From positions 71,861,091-71,925,090 of the forward strand of contig OX457026.1 of the NCBI GenBank assembly GCA_949752745.1: DNA of 64,000 nt, read 5' to 3'. Of this stretch, positions 35,858-47,963 are shown piece by piece; the stretch's first letter is position 1; the number at the start of each line of letters is the position of its first letter. The notes below the pieces were generated by a model. That model saw only the letters and a program-made list of their open reading frames with translations. It was not told where the DNA came from and made no database searches. Both the position numbers and the translations under genes were made by a program. Source of the stretch: Protula sp. h YS-2021 (Eukaryota; Annelida; Polychaeta; Sabellida; Serpulidae).

Positions 35858-36607
35858 ACAAAACAAATATATCTATATGCCAAGCTTTAGAAAAAATTTA
35901 CCAGTTTTTATAGTTGATTTTTTTCTTCCTTCCGCGCTTTTTTTGTTCTGTCTTCAACCCCTGCTAATATGCTAATATACTATTTTTGTATAATGTTCAT
36001 TCTTAATGTCAGCCGCTAAATTGAAACTTGAGTTCAGTTGACTAGAAAGTATTTGGCCAGAGTATAAAAAAGCACTTGTTATCCTTAACAGCATAAAAAA
36101 AATTGTCACTATGTTTGCGTTGCTATAACTTGATATGTATGAGTTTTAAAATATATACTGGAATGAAGTGATAATAAAAAAACTATTAAAAAAATTAAAA
36201 TAAATGTAATCAAACAATTAATCCAAAAGAAATTCAGCTGTAGCACAAACTATTAAATTTTCAAATCTCACAATAAAAATCTTCAGCAAAACGTTATCAT
36301 ACTTTTATACTTGCAATAGCTTGATGCAATTTCAAATTGAACCACTGTCTTTTCAACCGGATTTTAAACTGAGAATAACTGCATGTAAGAAGGGGATATT
36401 GTACTCCAAATCTAGCAGCGATGCGGGATTGGTTGGAGGTTTTATCAATCACATCATAAGGGCTACCTTAAAGCGCCGAGGAACCAAAAAAATATTTTTT
36501 AACATTTCCTAGAAATTTCATTGTAAAGAAACCTCTGTAATTTGGAGTGAAACCCTCAAGTTTGTGCATAAGAATATTAAACCGAAACATTCTTCTTTGT
36601 ATTTTAG

Positions 36608-36863
36608 CGCGTTTTGCAATATGCGCGAAGCGACTCAAAGAAGGCCATCTTCCTGATCACTGATGGGTATTCCAACGACGGGGATCCAGTGCCAACAGCA
36701 GAAATGATCCGGAAAAACAATGTAGAAATGTTCACTTTTGGTATCAAGAATGGCAATTCAGATGAACTTCAAAAAATGGCCTCGGAGCCGAAATTGGAGC
36801 ACACATATATTCTTGACAGCTTTGAGGAATTTGAAGCGCTGGCACGTCGAGCTTTACACGAAG
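36608..36863 (+). CDS. SVEP1: SVEP1 exon 2: second half of vWA domain
   Basis: The acceptor is TGTATTTTAG and the donor GTAATT. It joins exon 1 in phase 0 to read [35 protein letters not shown] carries the third MIDAS element (Thr-Asp-Gly). Then MFTFGIKNG and [15 protein letters not shown] follow, the last nearly identical to vertebrate SVEP1. With exon 1 it completes an A domain of about 180 residues with all metal-binding positions present. It ends in phase 1. Confidence 0.95.
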
Positions 36864-37023
36864 GTAATTTTAATTTTTTTTAATCAATGCGGCACTTTCT
36901 TTAAATCTCATCCCTTTTTGCTCATTGTGTCTGTCTTTTGTTAACGCAGATTTGCAAATTTTGAGATGCCCACTTTATGCGTGTATTTTTTAAAGTTTAA
37001 AACTATTATTAAAATACTTCAGT

Positions 37024-37700
37024 TGGTCTCCAGACACTTTCCAACTGGACATTTCCAGCCGGAGATTTTCCTATCATTTGCCAACTGGACATTTTCCAAC
37101 ATCATTTGTTTTTAATTTAAGGAGTGCATAAAGGAAATGACATAAAGTCTGCCGATGTCTAATGCAAAAATCGAAACCTCAAGCAATAAGACAATTGCTT
37201 GCTGCAATAACATTTTACGCGAATGTTCACAAGAATTCCAACAGTGAATCTAGTGGTAACATATTCTCAAATTGATCAATGTCCACAGGAGGAAATCTAC
37301 TGATCATGCTCCTGCTTCTGTTCATTCACAGCTCGCGAACCTAATATTATGTCCTACTCCACGCTGTGCACAGATTTTCGTCCGACTGCTCGCTCTTCTG
37401 TTAATCTTATATATTAATAATATCCCTTCTTAATTAAGGTAATCAAATCAAGGATGAAGATTTAGGCTGCCGCGTTTGCAGGTGGATTAAACATAACTAA
37501 GAACCGAGCATTATGATGCATTAATAAGTATCTCGGTGAAAAATAGCATATCAGTTTCAAGTATGTAAAAAGATATAACGCAACAATTTCATTAAAAATC
37601 TTATTAACTCCTTAATTTTTTTTAGAAAAGTGTCTGGTTGGCAAATGTCGGTTGCAAAATGTACGGTTGAAAAATGTCATTTGGAAAGTGTCCCGGAATC
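37024..37700 (+). mobile_element. hAT-like non-autonomous element with exact 8-bp target duplication
   Basis: It is flanked by ACTTCAGT at 37016-37023 and 37701-37708. The left terminus TGGTCTCCAGACACTTTCC pairs imperfectly with the inverted right terminus GATTCCGGGACACTTTCC. Both subtermini contain iterated GACATTTNCCAAC-type motifs. 677 bp, no coding capacity, in SVEP1 intron 2. It resembles the element at 1952 in both target length and iterated motif. Confidence 0.78.
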
Positions 37701-38005
37701 ACTTCAGTAAAAAATGAATAAAGCAAGCCTGAGAGTGAGGAATTTATTGGTGCCCAGGTGTGTTATCTTTAATGTATATATGACGTAATTCAGTTCTGCA
37801 GAAATTTACCGCGACACTACGTATGGGTTAGGGCTCAGGATATTGTAAAGCAGAGCCGCAATGTCAAGGGTTGCAACCAACAACTTTTATGACGTCACTC
37901 GGGTTTAAACTTAAGATCCAGTCTAAAATTTTAATCTTATGATCTGATCCAAAATCTACACCTAGGGTCTAATACGGTGTCTTTGAACTTGTTCTTGTTT
38001 TCCAG

Positions 38006-38182
38006 ATCTACATTCCGGTACCTACTTGAGCCAGCCTAACCAGCGCTGCGATCGACTCTGCCCAGAAAGGCGAGGCTGTTGCGACAGGAGAGCGATATGC
38101 GCTTGCGGCACGCACACAGGCAAATATGAATGCACGTGCCGTCCGGGTTTTTACGGCAGCGGTCTCCGCGGAGAATGTTTGC
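38006..38182 (+). CDS. SVEP1: SVEP1 exon 3: Cys-rich/EGF-like segment
   Basis: The acceptor is TTGTTTTCCAG and the donor GTAGGT. Starting DLHSGTYL, it encodes two Cys clusters: RCDRLCPERRGCCDRRAICACG and GKYECTCRPGFYGSGLRGEC. Vertebrate SVEP1 has the same CSYLC...[27 protein letters not shown] region directly after the A domain. THTGKYEC is the EGF-like consensus part. Phase 1 at both ends. Confidence 0.93.
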
Positions 38183-38189
38183 GTAGGTT

Positions 38190-38273
38190 ATAAGTTATCT
38201 ATCTATCTATCTATCTGTATATCTATCTGTCTGTTTATCTAACTATCTATCTCCGCCCCTGTATATAACTCCT

Positions 38274-38310
<37 letters not shown>

Positions 38311-38335
38311 TCTCTCTCTCTCTCTCTCTCTCGCC
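38190..38335 (+). repeat. Microsatellites (TATC)n and (CT)n
   Basis: ATCTATCTATC-type repeats at 38196-38250, then CT runs at 38279-38331, just inside SVEP1 intron 3. Bases 38336-38809 hold nothing recognisable. Confidence 0.95.
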
Positions 38336-38809
38336 ACACCCGCTCCTTCCCTCGCTCTCGTTCTCTCCCTTTCTCTTCCAACATTTCCCTGTGGTTTTAA
38401 TGGCAAACATTTAAATGGGACTTGTTATAGTTTTCTCTTAGCCATACATTTCGTAATGTTGTTAACCACCAGCCGCTGTATTCACAAAAGTTAACTGCAT
38501 AGTTAATTTTATTCATAGAAGCGAAAATTAGTTTGTAAATGGACTTCTTTTGCTGAGCAAGTCAAATTTATTAATTTATGTTCGGACGCTCTTGTGCTGA
38601 CAGAGTAGTTAACGGAATCGGTTAATTGTACGCGTAACTTTTGTAAAAGATAGCCACAGGTTGCAGACCTTGCATTCAACGTCATTGTGCTTATACTTTA
38701 TTTGTTTTTCTCAAAATTTAAAACGTTAAAATGGGTCGAAAATTTCTTTCTTTTAAGTATAAAGATCACATAATTGCATATAGGTTAATGTATAAACTGT
38801 GCATTTCAG

Positions 38810-38971
38810 CGTGTCCGCCGGGCACATATAAAGATTCTTCGGCACCTGGAGACGTAAGCGTGTGCAAGAGATGCCCTGACCCTAACCACACCAGTCCGGC
38901 TGGCAGCACCAGTCTCTGGAGCTGCCGTTGCGCGGAGGGATTCTACGCGGAAGGACGCCATTCTTGTGCAG
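38810..38971 (+). CDS. SVEP1: SVEP1 exon 4: GCC2/GCC3 (ephrin-receptor-like) domain
   Basis: The acceptor is TGTGCATTTCAG and the donor GTGATG. It joins exon 3 through a split Pro codon to give CLPCPPGTYKDSSAPG, then VCKRCPDPNHTSPAGSTS and CRCAEGFYAEGRHSC. The CPxGTYK...CxxCPxxxHTSPxGST pattern is the Cys-rich GCC2/GCC3 repeat; vertebrate SVEP1 has PCPDENHTSPPGSTS at the same place. Phase 1 at both ends, 162 nt. Confidence 0.95.
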
Positions 38972-40462
38972 GTGATGCGGCCTGGTTAGAGGCGCACCGC
39001 GTTCAGTCCCGCAGGCCCAGAAGCATACAGCTTCTCCATCACCTTGCAAGTAATTAAAGTGGTAACAGAACTACTGGTTGTGAGCATCAAGTTGTTACCC
39101 TTCTGTGTCGGGTACCTTGTAATCCCCCAGTACACAATTGTTTCGAACATTGTGCTCTCTACTCGTTCAAATTCCATTGTTTCCCACATTTTCCTATTTT
39201 TATTCTTAACATTGAGAATTCATTAACCAGTAAGCCAGAAACTTCGACACCAATCAGAAAGCGGGACCCTTTAGTGTTATTAATTAAGTCCGTCGATGTT
39301 CCTCTACTAACTAATGTTCAGTTAAACCACATTGGCTGACATTAAGTTGTATGTTCTACGTCTTCTGAACGTCTACATATAAACTTAATGAAACAACCAT
39401 TTTTCGAGCGAAGAGGTGACTTTTAATAAACATTGACTCAGCGTTGTGTGTGAGAATTAAACAGAGGGTAATTTTAGAATGGACTTGGGTTCCTTTAAAA
39501 CCAAATGAAGGAAAAGGGAATGAAATATATGTAAAAAACAGGGAAAATGTTGTCGGTTGGCGAAATGTGGCACATTTCAATTCAGGTTAATATCGCTTTC
39601 AGGCAAAAGATGGCCAGCAAATTATCCGTCAATAATGGACTAATTCGTGAAAACTGTGCGCTTTTAAGTTATGTGGCGTCCGTATATTTAAGTGGGTGTT
39701 ATTGTTATTACTGAAGGCAATGACTGTGGTTTAGAAATTTAAAATACAGTGTACACCAGCAACCTTGTTTTACCATATGATTAATTTTTGTCCATGGTCA
39801 GCATGTGTTCCATATTTGGAAAACACGCGGTACTATGTAGGCACAGCATGTGTTGGTCACATGCTGAAATAGCCTCTCAAACCTGTTATATATGTTCAAA
39901 ATATGTAACTGCGGTGTTTTTCAATGGAACAAGTTTTTGAGACCTTTAGAGGACCACGTGTTTTGATGTAGTTTGACTGTGGAGTCACATCATGTATTTA
40001 TGTAATATAGGGGCTTTTCCCTACAAATGACGTGTAGCTACAGTTGGATCTCACCGACAATAGAAAAGTGTATCTTTTCTCTCCCGGAACTACATAGAAT
40101 TGGATGTTCCTTAACTATAGTGATGGGGTTTCGAGTCTTGAATTTTTTCTTAGTGCCTTATATTTCCCCTCATTAGTAACCTACCTATTTACTGCCTAGA
40201 TGTCACTTTTCATCCCTACGTCCGCAAGATGGAAGCCTTTTGTTGTTGTTAAGAAGAAATTCGCTCCTCATGATGTGACCCCAGCAGAGTAAGGAAATCA
40301 ATCAAGGGGACGGGGAGAGAATTAGTCAAGGATCATGTAGCTGTAGTTTCGACCTACTCGTGCTTACTGTTGCAGTTGAACATTGAAGCGTTGCAGTGGC
40401 GTCTACAGCTTTGGCAATCATACTTAAACCGAAAGGCCTAAATTAATTTACACAGGACACCG
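38972..40462 (+). other. SVEP1 intron 4, proximal part
   Basis: No exon or repeat recognised. The frame 38731-39057 is only the exon-4 frame running into the intron. Confidence 0.6.
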
Positions 40463-40480
40463 TATATTAACGCCAAGAAG

Positions 40481-40481
<1 letters not shown>

Positions 40482-40554
<73 letters not shown>

Positions 40555-41232
40555 GCGTCTGTCGTCGGTTACGACGAATGAGCGTCTCGACGCCGATGAG
40601 CCCTCTGATGTGAGGAGAGTCCGATGTGCGACAGGTATTCTTTGCCGCGATCACTGCATCTATAGGTTGAAATACAGCTCTCTAGGTCGCGGGATTTTCT
40701 CACTGCTCGCTTCAGCTTCGCGGTCTCGATTCAGGCTTCCTCATACCGTTTGTTAGCCGCATAGCACCGGCTCCGCCACGATGTTCGATTGCGTGCGTCC
40801 GCTTCCTAGGTGGACGGACTCATGCCACAGGTCTTGAGGTTGCTCTTTAGGATATCTTTATAGCGCAGACGCGGACGCCCAACGTGGCTACTGCAGCCTC
40901 TTAGCTGACCATAAAAGACTGCCTTTGGTATGCGGTAGGCACCCATTCGTTCTATATGTCCATCCAGAGCAGTTGTGCTTTCACTAAGAGTGGCTGAATG
41001 CTCATGACTCCACACGTCTCCAGGTGTGCAATCTTGCCAGCGGATATTGCAGATTCTGCGCAGGCAGCGATTGTGAAACGCTTCAAGTCCATGTTTGACA
41101 GCCCTACAGAGTCCATGTTTGACAGCCTGTAGACATTTATCTTCGTTGTCAGCTTATGTCGTGATTCTTCCAGAAACGGCTTGCCAAACGGCCAAATGCT
41201 ACCCAGGCTTTGGATAGACACTGTATGATTTC
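40482..41232 (-). mobile_element. 5'-truncated LINE 3' end with 19-bp target duplication
   Basis: TATATTAACGCCAAGAAGT occurs at 40463-40481 and again at 41233-41251, bracketing the insert exactly. On the minus strand the insert encodes the C-terminal end of a non-LTR reverse transcriptase: HLETCGVMSIQPLLVKAQLLW, then GAYRIPKAVFYGQLRGC and VGRPRLRYKDILKSNLK. The frame breaks between the two parts. The 3' tail is an (ATC)n microsatellite of about 24 units (40484-40553 on the plus strand as GAT). The clade could be CR1-, L2- or RTE-like. Confidence 0.9.
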
Positions 41233-41251
41233 TATATTAACGCCAAGAAGT

Positions 41252-42008
41252 ACCAAACATATATTCGACTGTTAACGGCTGTCAGAGCGTATTAAGTCAA
41301 ATTTATTTGGTCACATTTTACACACGAGTGCATGGTCTCTGGAGAGGAGATCTATAGTACAGTTATCTACAAGACTTCTCCATCATCTGGAGTTTAATTT
41401 CTTGTCAGCCGCATCGATGGTTTAAACTGACAAAAACCAATTTTGGCGGTAACGCGCCGAAAACACAATTTGAGTATCAGGATTCCAACGCTTCTTTCGC
41501 TTTAGCAGTATTTCAGTGCAAACATATGTTCCCACAGCCAGGAAAATCCGGGTTGCAAAGAAAAAAAAACAGCAAATCAGTTGTGGTCGCTTTCCCGCTC
41601 TTTTGTAAGAACAGAACACAGAGCGCGAAGCAAACATCATTGGGTTGTGGACGTGCTTGTAGCATAGATTTAGCCCATCGTAGAAACAGCACATCATAGG
41701 ATGGGCCCATTCTATGGCTTGGCTAGTTGTATGCTTACTTTGTCGAAACAGCACAAATAACTATCTACAAACAAGGAATAACCTCCCTCCAATTCTCTTG
41801 CAAAAGGGAATTGGATGAACTTTTATATTTATATTACTAATATTTATTTAATAATACTAATATTTATTTAATAATATTTATATTACTGTAACAGTGATAA
41901 AAAAGAAATACACCAGAAAATTATTCACTGTACGTTTTTCGCTTGCTCTCTTATTTTTAAATAACCACACTGAATATCATTAATGCGAAAACTTGCCCTA
42001 TACACCTT
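41252..42008 (+). other. SVEP1 intron 4, unassigned stretch
   Basis: At 41650-41740 the words GATTTAGCCCATCGT and ATAGGATGGGCCCATTCTA resemble text at 42830-43070, so this is probably part of the same repeat family. No gene. Confidence 0.4.
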
Positions 42009-42009
42009 C

Positions 42010-43110
42010 TTTTCTCGCCCCCGCTCCCCCCACCCCGGCTGCAGTATTCCAGATGGGCTATTCCTATGGGGTTCAGCGTTAGAAATAGCGTTTTGAAGTG
42101 TTGAGGTGTGATTTGGTATGTTTGACTATATCCATTGTATAACTTGCCCTAATGTGTTTCCTCAGTATCCAGGATGAGTTATTCGTATGTGGTTCGGCCC
42201 CAGGGGAGGGGGGGGGCATTTCCATATAAAATGACTACCATGCGCGTAAATCGAATTTAAAAAGATCCCCTAAACACGGAATTTACTTCTCTAAATTTTC
42301 CCCCTATTTTTGGAAAAACGTGGAAAAGGACATCTGATTGCTAAATGGCATTACTAAATTTCGCAATGAACAATGGGGATTTAGGATTTGTTCGTTCAAT
42401 TACCCTGAAATGGATGCAGGTCTTCAATTAATTACAATATAATTTTTGTTTTCAACGGAATAATACTTTTACCCCCTCTATTCCACAATTTTACCCACTC
42501 CCTATTTTTTGCTTTATGCTTTTCCGCGTTGCTTTGTACGCACATTGTTGCCATATTTGATACAAGTGCTCCCACCCCCCACCCCCCCCCCCCCCCCGCG
42601 TGGGGGGATGGGTCCAGCGTGATATATAGCGTTTCAAACTATTAGGTGCAATTCTGCAAGCCTTGCATGTGCTGTTTTCATGGATGTGGTATTCCTATGC
42701 AACTGTCTGTAGATTTGGCCCATATTCTTGATCAGATGTGTTGTTTCTCTGGATGGGGTATTCCTATACATCTGTCTGTAGATTTGGCACATACTGATTC
42801 TATATGTACTGTTTCTAAGGCTAACAGATATAGGATGGGCCCATTCTACACCCACCAACCATTAAAACAGCCTATCCTGTTCACAACACAAGACAGTTTG
42901 TTCCTATTTTTAAGGGGAGAAGAAAATATGTTTTATTCCTGTAGCCAAATATGGGCTGAAACTATAGAAGCGCAAAACAACGAAGATGAGGGTAAATCTA
43001 TGCCTCACGTCTACAGGATTGGCCCATCATACGGCTGGGCTAAATCTATGCAACAGTGCTCTTTTACTAATACGCACTTACTTTGTCGCAGACATGCACC
43101 TCCGACCATT
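42010..43110 (+). repeat. Degenerate repeat family with GGATGGGCCCATTCTA and TATTCCTATG words
   Basis: Blocks at 42040-42100, 42160-42215, 42600-42740 and 42745-42845 share TATTCCTATG, a GTTCAGCGT..ATAGCGTTT stretch, or CTGTCTGTAGATTTGGC. A C/G homopolymer region lies at 42570-42610. The 169-codon frame at 42646-43155 is made of this repeat and I do not regard it as a gene. Confidence 0.55.
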
Positions 43111-44500
43111 GTAAAGAAGATCATGTGTGACTGGACTGAAAGAAGATCTACGTGATTATTGTGAAGACTGTTGCATCCGCTTCATAGGCTAAAACTGCGA
43201 CAGAACAGTAACGTGCAGTGTTTTGAGACTTGTCGTCTAAACAGTGGAAAGTAATTAATAGATCGAGATCGTGTAAATTATGTAATAGATAGGTAAAACA
43301 GTTGTGAGAGACAAAGTCGACAATCGGTACTCTTGCTGTGGAAACCGTACGCCAAACACATTGCGCCTCTCCAAGACGACACCACAGATTTAGATAATAT
43401 CCACCAAGTCCATAAAAAGATGCAAAGATAAAAAAAAAAACGTTCCAGTAACCTATGTAAGAATTACTGATAACGTTGCACCAGCTTGCCAGCAGCGATA
43501 CAACTATTTTGTTGTTGTGGATACGAGACCTAGATCTCCATCACTCTCATTGTGCGCATTCCGTAACCCAAGCGGCAAACGAGGTCGTTAAAGTACCATA
43601 CAATGCAAACTATGGATCCCCATTAGTTTCGCCGCCTTCTCTGCTGTGTTGTCTGTGCAAATTTTTATGTCAGCAGAGCTTGCCAGCGACAGATCTCATT
43701 GTCCAGGCGCGCTAGGAAGTGCAATTAACGGGTTTCGACCTCAGATGCATCCGTAGCATTCGGCCACAGTGATCTGAAAGCCCACAGCCGTAGCCAACAG
43801 ACGGTAGAACAGTCGCGGAACACACCAGACCTCGAAGCTCATCAGCCGCATCGTCATCGACGGATAATTCACCTTCGTCCTCATCACGATCTAATGCTCA
43901 CCCTTGCCAAATTGTATACAGAGAAATGAACATAACAAGCAGGCGGCAACAACTCCAGGTCACAATGAAATAGCCGGAGCCGAAAATGATATCCGAAGAA
44001 GAGCACATCCCAAGGGAGGAAGAGTCAACAGAACATCGGAAATGGAAGATGACGTTTTGGATCACTCTCTACATGCCAGATGTTCTCGAGAACAACACCT
44101 GCATTAGGCATCTCACATCTAATGGTTTCGAGAATCGCCGTTCAAACTTCCAGAATGTTTCGAAAATCACACCGAACAACCTCGTCTTCAGTCCCGGACT
44201 CATGAAATGGGAAAAGGTGGAACTAATCCAGAAGTTTTTGTCCGCACGCATCGGCTAGCCCAAATAAGCCTGCAAGATGGGATTTCGCCCAGAATCAGAG
44301 GGCCACTGGATCAGGGACCCAGTCGCACAGCACATGCGTAGACGCAGTAAGAAAGCACTAAGGTCTTATTTAAAATCAACTCGTCCTTGCTTTCAGCGGT
44401 AGTACAGCTGAAATGAGATGATATTTTGCAAAACTTGTTTCAGCTTTGGTACGATCCTTATGTCTGAAAGCTAACTGTTACCCGACAGCCTGACTTCTGA
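43111..44500 (+). other. SVEP1 intron 4, unassigned (possible DIRS 5' part)
   Basis: No motif recognised, but base composition turns GC-richer like the DIRS wreck that follows, so the element may begin in here. Confidence 0.35.
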
Positions 44501-46010
44501 TTTAAACGGGCGGCTTGTGCAGCAATTCCACAAGACGGCGCCGCAAGAACGCTGTACTCAGAACATAGGGAAGAAGTCACGGCAGAGGCTGCTTCCCTCA
44601 CAGAATGCGCCTGCACCTCTGAAGACCACGGCTCTGCAACAATCCAGATATGAGGCAGTGAGATCCAGTGTTTTTTTCACGACGAAATTGGTGACAATTA
44701 GCCCAGATATCCGGAGAAATCTTTGCCGATTTCCCCCTATGACTGGCAAAACACTAGAAAGTATCAGGGAAAAGATCTGCTCTCAAACTCTTTACTCGGA
44801 CGAGGAAGGTTCTGAAACTTCTGGGGCGAATGGAAAAGATCGTACTCTGGTTACGCTACGGGTAACAACTTCCGTTAGGGAAACAAAATGAAAAAATCCG
44901 ATTACGGCAGTGACTATAAAACCGAGGCCAAGCCTGATAACATCTAACAGGGAAGGCTAAGAGAAGTCACTGGTACTAGCAAACGCCTTAAGGCGCTGTT
45001 TAAAAAATGATTAAAGAGATACCCAAGGATCAGCTGGGTTTCTTCGGTCGAATTTTTCTCTGACCAAAGCAGGAAGGGGGTTGGCGTTTCATAATACAGC
45101 TCAAGCTCCTCAGTCGTATGTTGCAAACGACATCATTCAGAATGGGTATGTGCCAACACATAAGGAAGGTCGTGGAGAGATGCTTGTGGGCGACATCAAT
45201 AGATCTGTGGGACGCATGGTTTCACATCCCCGTTCAGCAGAGATATTTCAGGTACGTATGCTGTCAGATCGGAGATAAATGGAACTGGTATAAAGCCCTT
45301 CCTGTTGATCTGGCGCCATCCCCATAGGCATTCAGCAAGGTGATGTGGTTGGCTAAAAGCGACTTCTTACGCTGTTATTTCTGTGCCGGCTTAACGCAGG
45401 CCGAAACAAAGAGCAAACTCTACTCCTCATAGACAAATGCGTAGATGTCAGACTTCTTGTGAACCTAGAGAAGCACAGAGAGAGCCAAAGCAGACAATCA
45501 TGTTTCTCATAGAGCTATGATTAACCTCACAACTGATCATCTGGGGAAAATGGAAAACTTTTCAGCAGCAGGGCCACGAGACTGCTGCCTGTCTTTGCCG
45601 TGTGTCGAGAAGTTTCTAGGGTGCCTAGTAGCTAATGGGCCGGTTACGATGGCGCCACTGTTGGAGGTTAGTCAGGAAAGAAGTACAAATAGGTCGTTGT
45701 GGCACTACTTCAGTGACACTGACTCAAGAAACCAGAGCGGAACTCGAGGATGGGGGGGGGGGGGGGAGCAAGTAGTCCTGTGGTTGATAGACAACTCGAT
45801 CCGTTATATAAGCAAGCAAGGACGCGCATGCACTAGGGAGCTAGCAGTGGTGGACCGGGAATTGTCGCAGGACATAACACTGCTACCGTACCACATCCAG
45901 ATACAACTGAACGTGCTCACAGACACGGCGTCAAGACAAGGGCAACTGCTGACAGTATCGCACAGGATATTCATTTGGGTTCAAAAACAGTGAAGTGTAA
46001 GGTACCCAGC
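44500..46010 (+). pseudogene. Decayed DIRS-type retrotransposon, RT and RNase H remnants
   Basis: The frame at 45118-45327 has SIDLWDAWFHIPVQQRYFRY and WNWYKALPVDLAPSP, the DIRS/gypsy-type 'DLKDAYFHVPI...FKALPFGL' RT block. VRLLVNLEKHRESQSRQSC (about 45440-45505) corresponds to the 'GLLINLEKS' RT motif. The frame at 45517-45993 has VEKFLGCLVANGPVTMAPL and the RNase H-like IRYISKQGRACTRELAVVDREL plus LNVLTDTASR. Multiple stops. A tyrosine recombinase was not found for this copy. Confidence 0.72.
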
Positions 46011-47318
46011 GATAGATCTGTTAGGGGCACGGTTAAACGCATAGAAGAAAAGGTGCCCGGACTCGGTGGGACGCTTTATGCGCTATACAACTGCTCTTGG
46101 AGCGACCCTACGTTACTTGTACGAGTCAGGGTACGATTCACGCCAGGACGAGCGCCTCAAAATTCAGATACCCCAACTGGTAAAACATATAGTGTAGTGA
46201 GATCTCATAATTTTGCTGGATTACTTTCAGAACGAAGTCTTTCAATCACTTTTTTCAATCATGGACTCTTTCAAATGTACAGACGGTAAAATGTTTTTAA
46301 CGATTTTACGCTTTAAGTGTTCCACACTTTTGCAAGTTGTGCATGTAGCATCTAAGCACCAAAGCGGCGATGGAATGGATACATCCATTCGTGTTAAACA
46401 CCTTTGATACTGTGGTGACGATAAAGGATTGAAATCTTGCCGAGTATTTCTTTGAACAACAAAGTTTCGCCGATTGGCTGCGCCGCCGTCCTGCGTATCA
46501 GAGATATCCAGTCCACTTTAGTAATCTGCTTTTCCAGCGTCGGTCAGATCCAGTGGCAGCTATAAGTCATTTGTGGGGACATAATTCGCATTTTATCCAA
46601 TTTTAAACGGATTTTTGTCTTCACTGTCTTTAGCTGTATAATTGGATCAACCGACGCTGCCGTTAGCCTTCTCCTTCCCTGCCTTATTTCTGGTCCCACA
46701 TCTTGGGGTGAAGATTTTAAGTGACATCTAGGGAATAAATGTGTAGATTACTCATGAGAGGGAGCACAAGGCAGTTTCGCAAATTTTTCAAGAATCGGAG
46801 TTCAGTCATAAAGTTTCAGGTGAAAACAGATACGGATGACACTTTTGTAGAGTTGGTGCAGTTCAGCTATTCAGTTATACCATTTGTAAAGACAAAGACC
46901 CGTTTTAATTGAAAAAAAAACGCCAATGTAGATTATGCTTGTGCATGATTCGGGAGAATTATTGAAAGATGTTGAATAACTAGCTGTAGTAAAATTTGAA
47001 ATAACTGACATAAAAATATAAAGAATGTCGCTTGCCTCATGCTAAACGGGTAAAATATACCTACGTTTAAATGAAGGGAATTTTCTTAACAATGCTTAAA
47101 AACAAAGAAAAAAATCTAAACTTGTCGATCTATTAGTTTACTGCATAGCTTAAACTTGTATGCAGTATTTTGGGGGACTGATGAACCCAGTCTAGCCCTA
47201 CCCTCGAATCGGCCAATTCATGTGCATATAACCTGGTATGATACCCAAGAAGTATTCCCAGAAGTGAAAAAAAAAACATGTGTTAAAAACTTGTGTATTT
47301 TGACAATGCTCCCAACAG
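46011..47318 (+). other. SVEP1 intron 4, distal part
   Basis: No exon or repeat recognised before the sushi exon at 47319. Confidence 0.5.
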
Positions 47319-47495
47319 CTATGACTTGCCCCACCCTCCACCCGCCGCCGAATGGCTTCTTTGTCAGTCCCTGCACCAATGTCGTGCATGCGGCGTGCGG
47401 TATCAAATGCAACCCTGGATACAGGCTGGAAGGAAGCAGTGTTAGACTTTGTCACCAGAACGGAACCTGGTCAGGCACAGACACCAAATGCTCTG
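47319..47495 (+). CDS. SVEP1: SVEP1 exon 5: sushi (CCP) domain 1
   Basis: The acceptor is TGCTCCCAACAG and the donor GTAAGC. It encodes TCPTLHPPPNGFF with HAACGIKCNPGYRLEGSS and LCHQNGTWSGTDTKC, the sushi pattern with six Cys and the conserved Gly-Tyr and Trp. Human SVEP1's first sushi has the same extra Cys pair (AACGVRC). Phase 1 at both ends, 177 nt. Confidence 0.96.
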
Positions 47496-47963
47496 GTAAG
47501 CAAAACCCAAAGTGCCTTCTTTTTAATGGTAATACTAATACTGGTAAGTATTGTACGATATCAAAAAAAGTTTTATGTCAAAGAATGACTCTGATTTCTT
47601 AGTTTTTTTTCTTCACTTTGTCCACAAAGAGAACTAACAATATTTTGTTTAATAAATGATGCAGGATAATAACTATTTCAGAAATAAATAGTCAAAATTT
47701 CTATAAGTGTTAGCATATATTGGAACTATAGAGTATGTACTTTAACTATGTATAGAATAACATAAGTTAAACATATATGTTCATGTTGTCAACAGACGTT
47801 AATAATTTGATAAGCACATGTTAAACACATGTTTCATCGTATGAGTGTGTTACTGTTACAAAGCAACTCAAAACCCAAAATATCCCCAGCTATTCTTCAC
47901 GTGAAAAAAACCTTTAAAAATAGTATAAATTATGTATCAGATCTATAATTTGATTTTATTTAG
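47496..47963 (+). other. SVEP1 intron 5
   Basis: AT-rich, nothing else recognised. Confidence 0.8.

Larger units (their letters stand above)
24954..36607 (+). other. SVEP1 intron 1 (11.65 kb), packed with repeats
   Basis: It splits the vWA domain between its MIDAS start and the TDG strand. It contains a CT microsatellite, two nested 830-bp elements, duplicated segments, a 35-bp minisatellite, a fragment of the GACGTC-rich element and a Tx1-like LINE. Stretches 25440-26600, 28640-29100, 31476-32200 and 35860-36600 hold nothing I recognise. Confidence 0.85.

Noticed and set aside
42646..43155. 169-codon frame as a gene
   Set aside because: Its peptide is internally repetitive because it runs through a degenerate repeat family; there are no domains and no splice sites of note.
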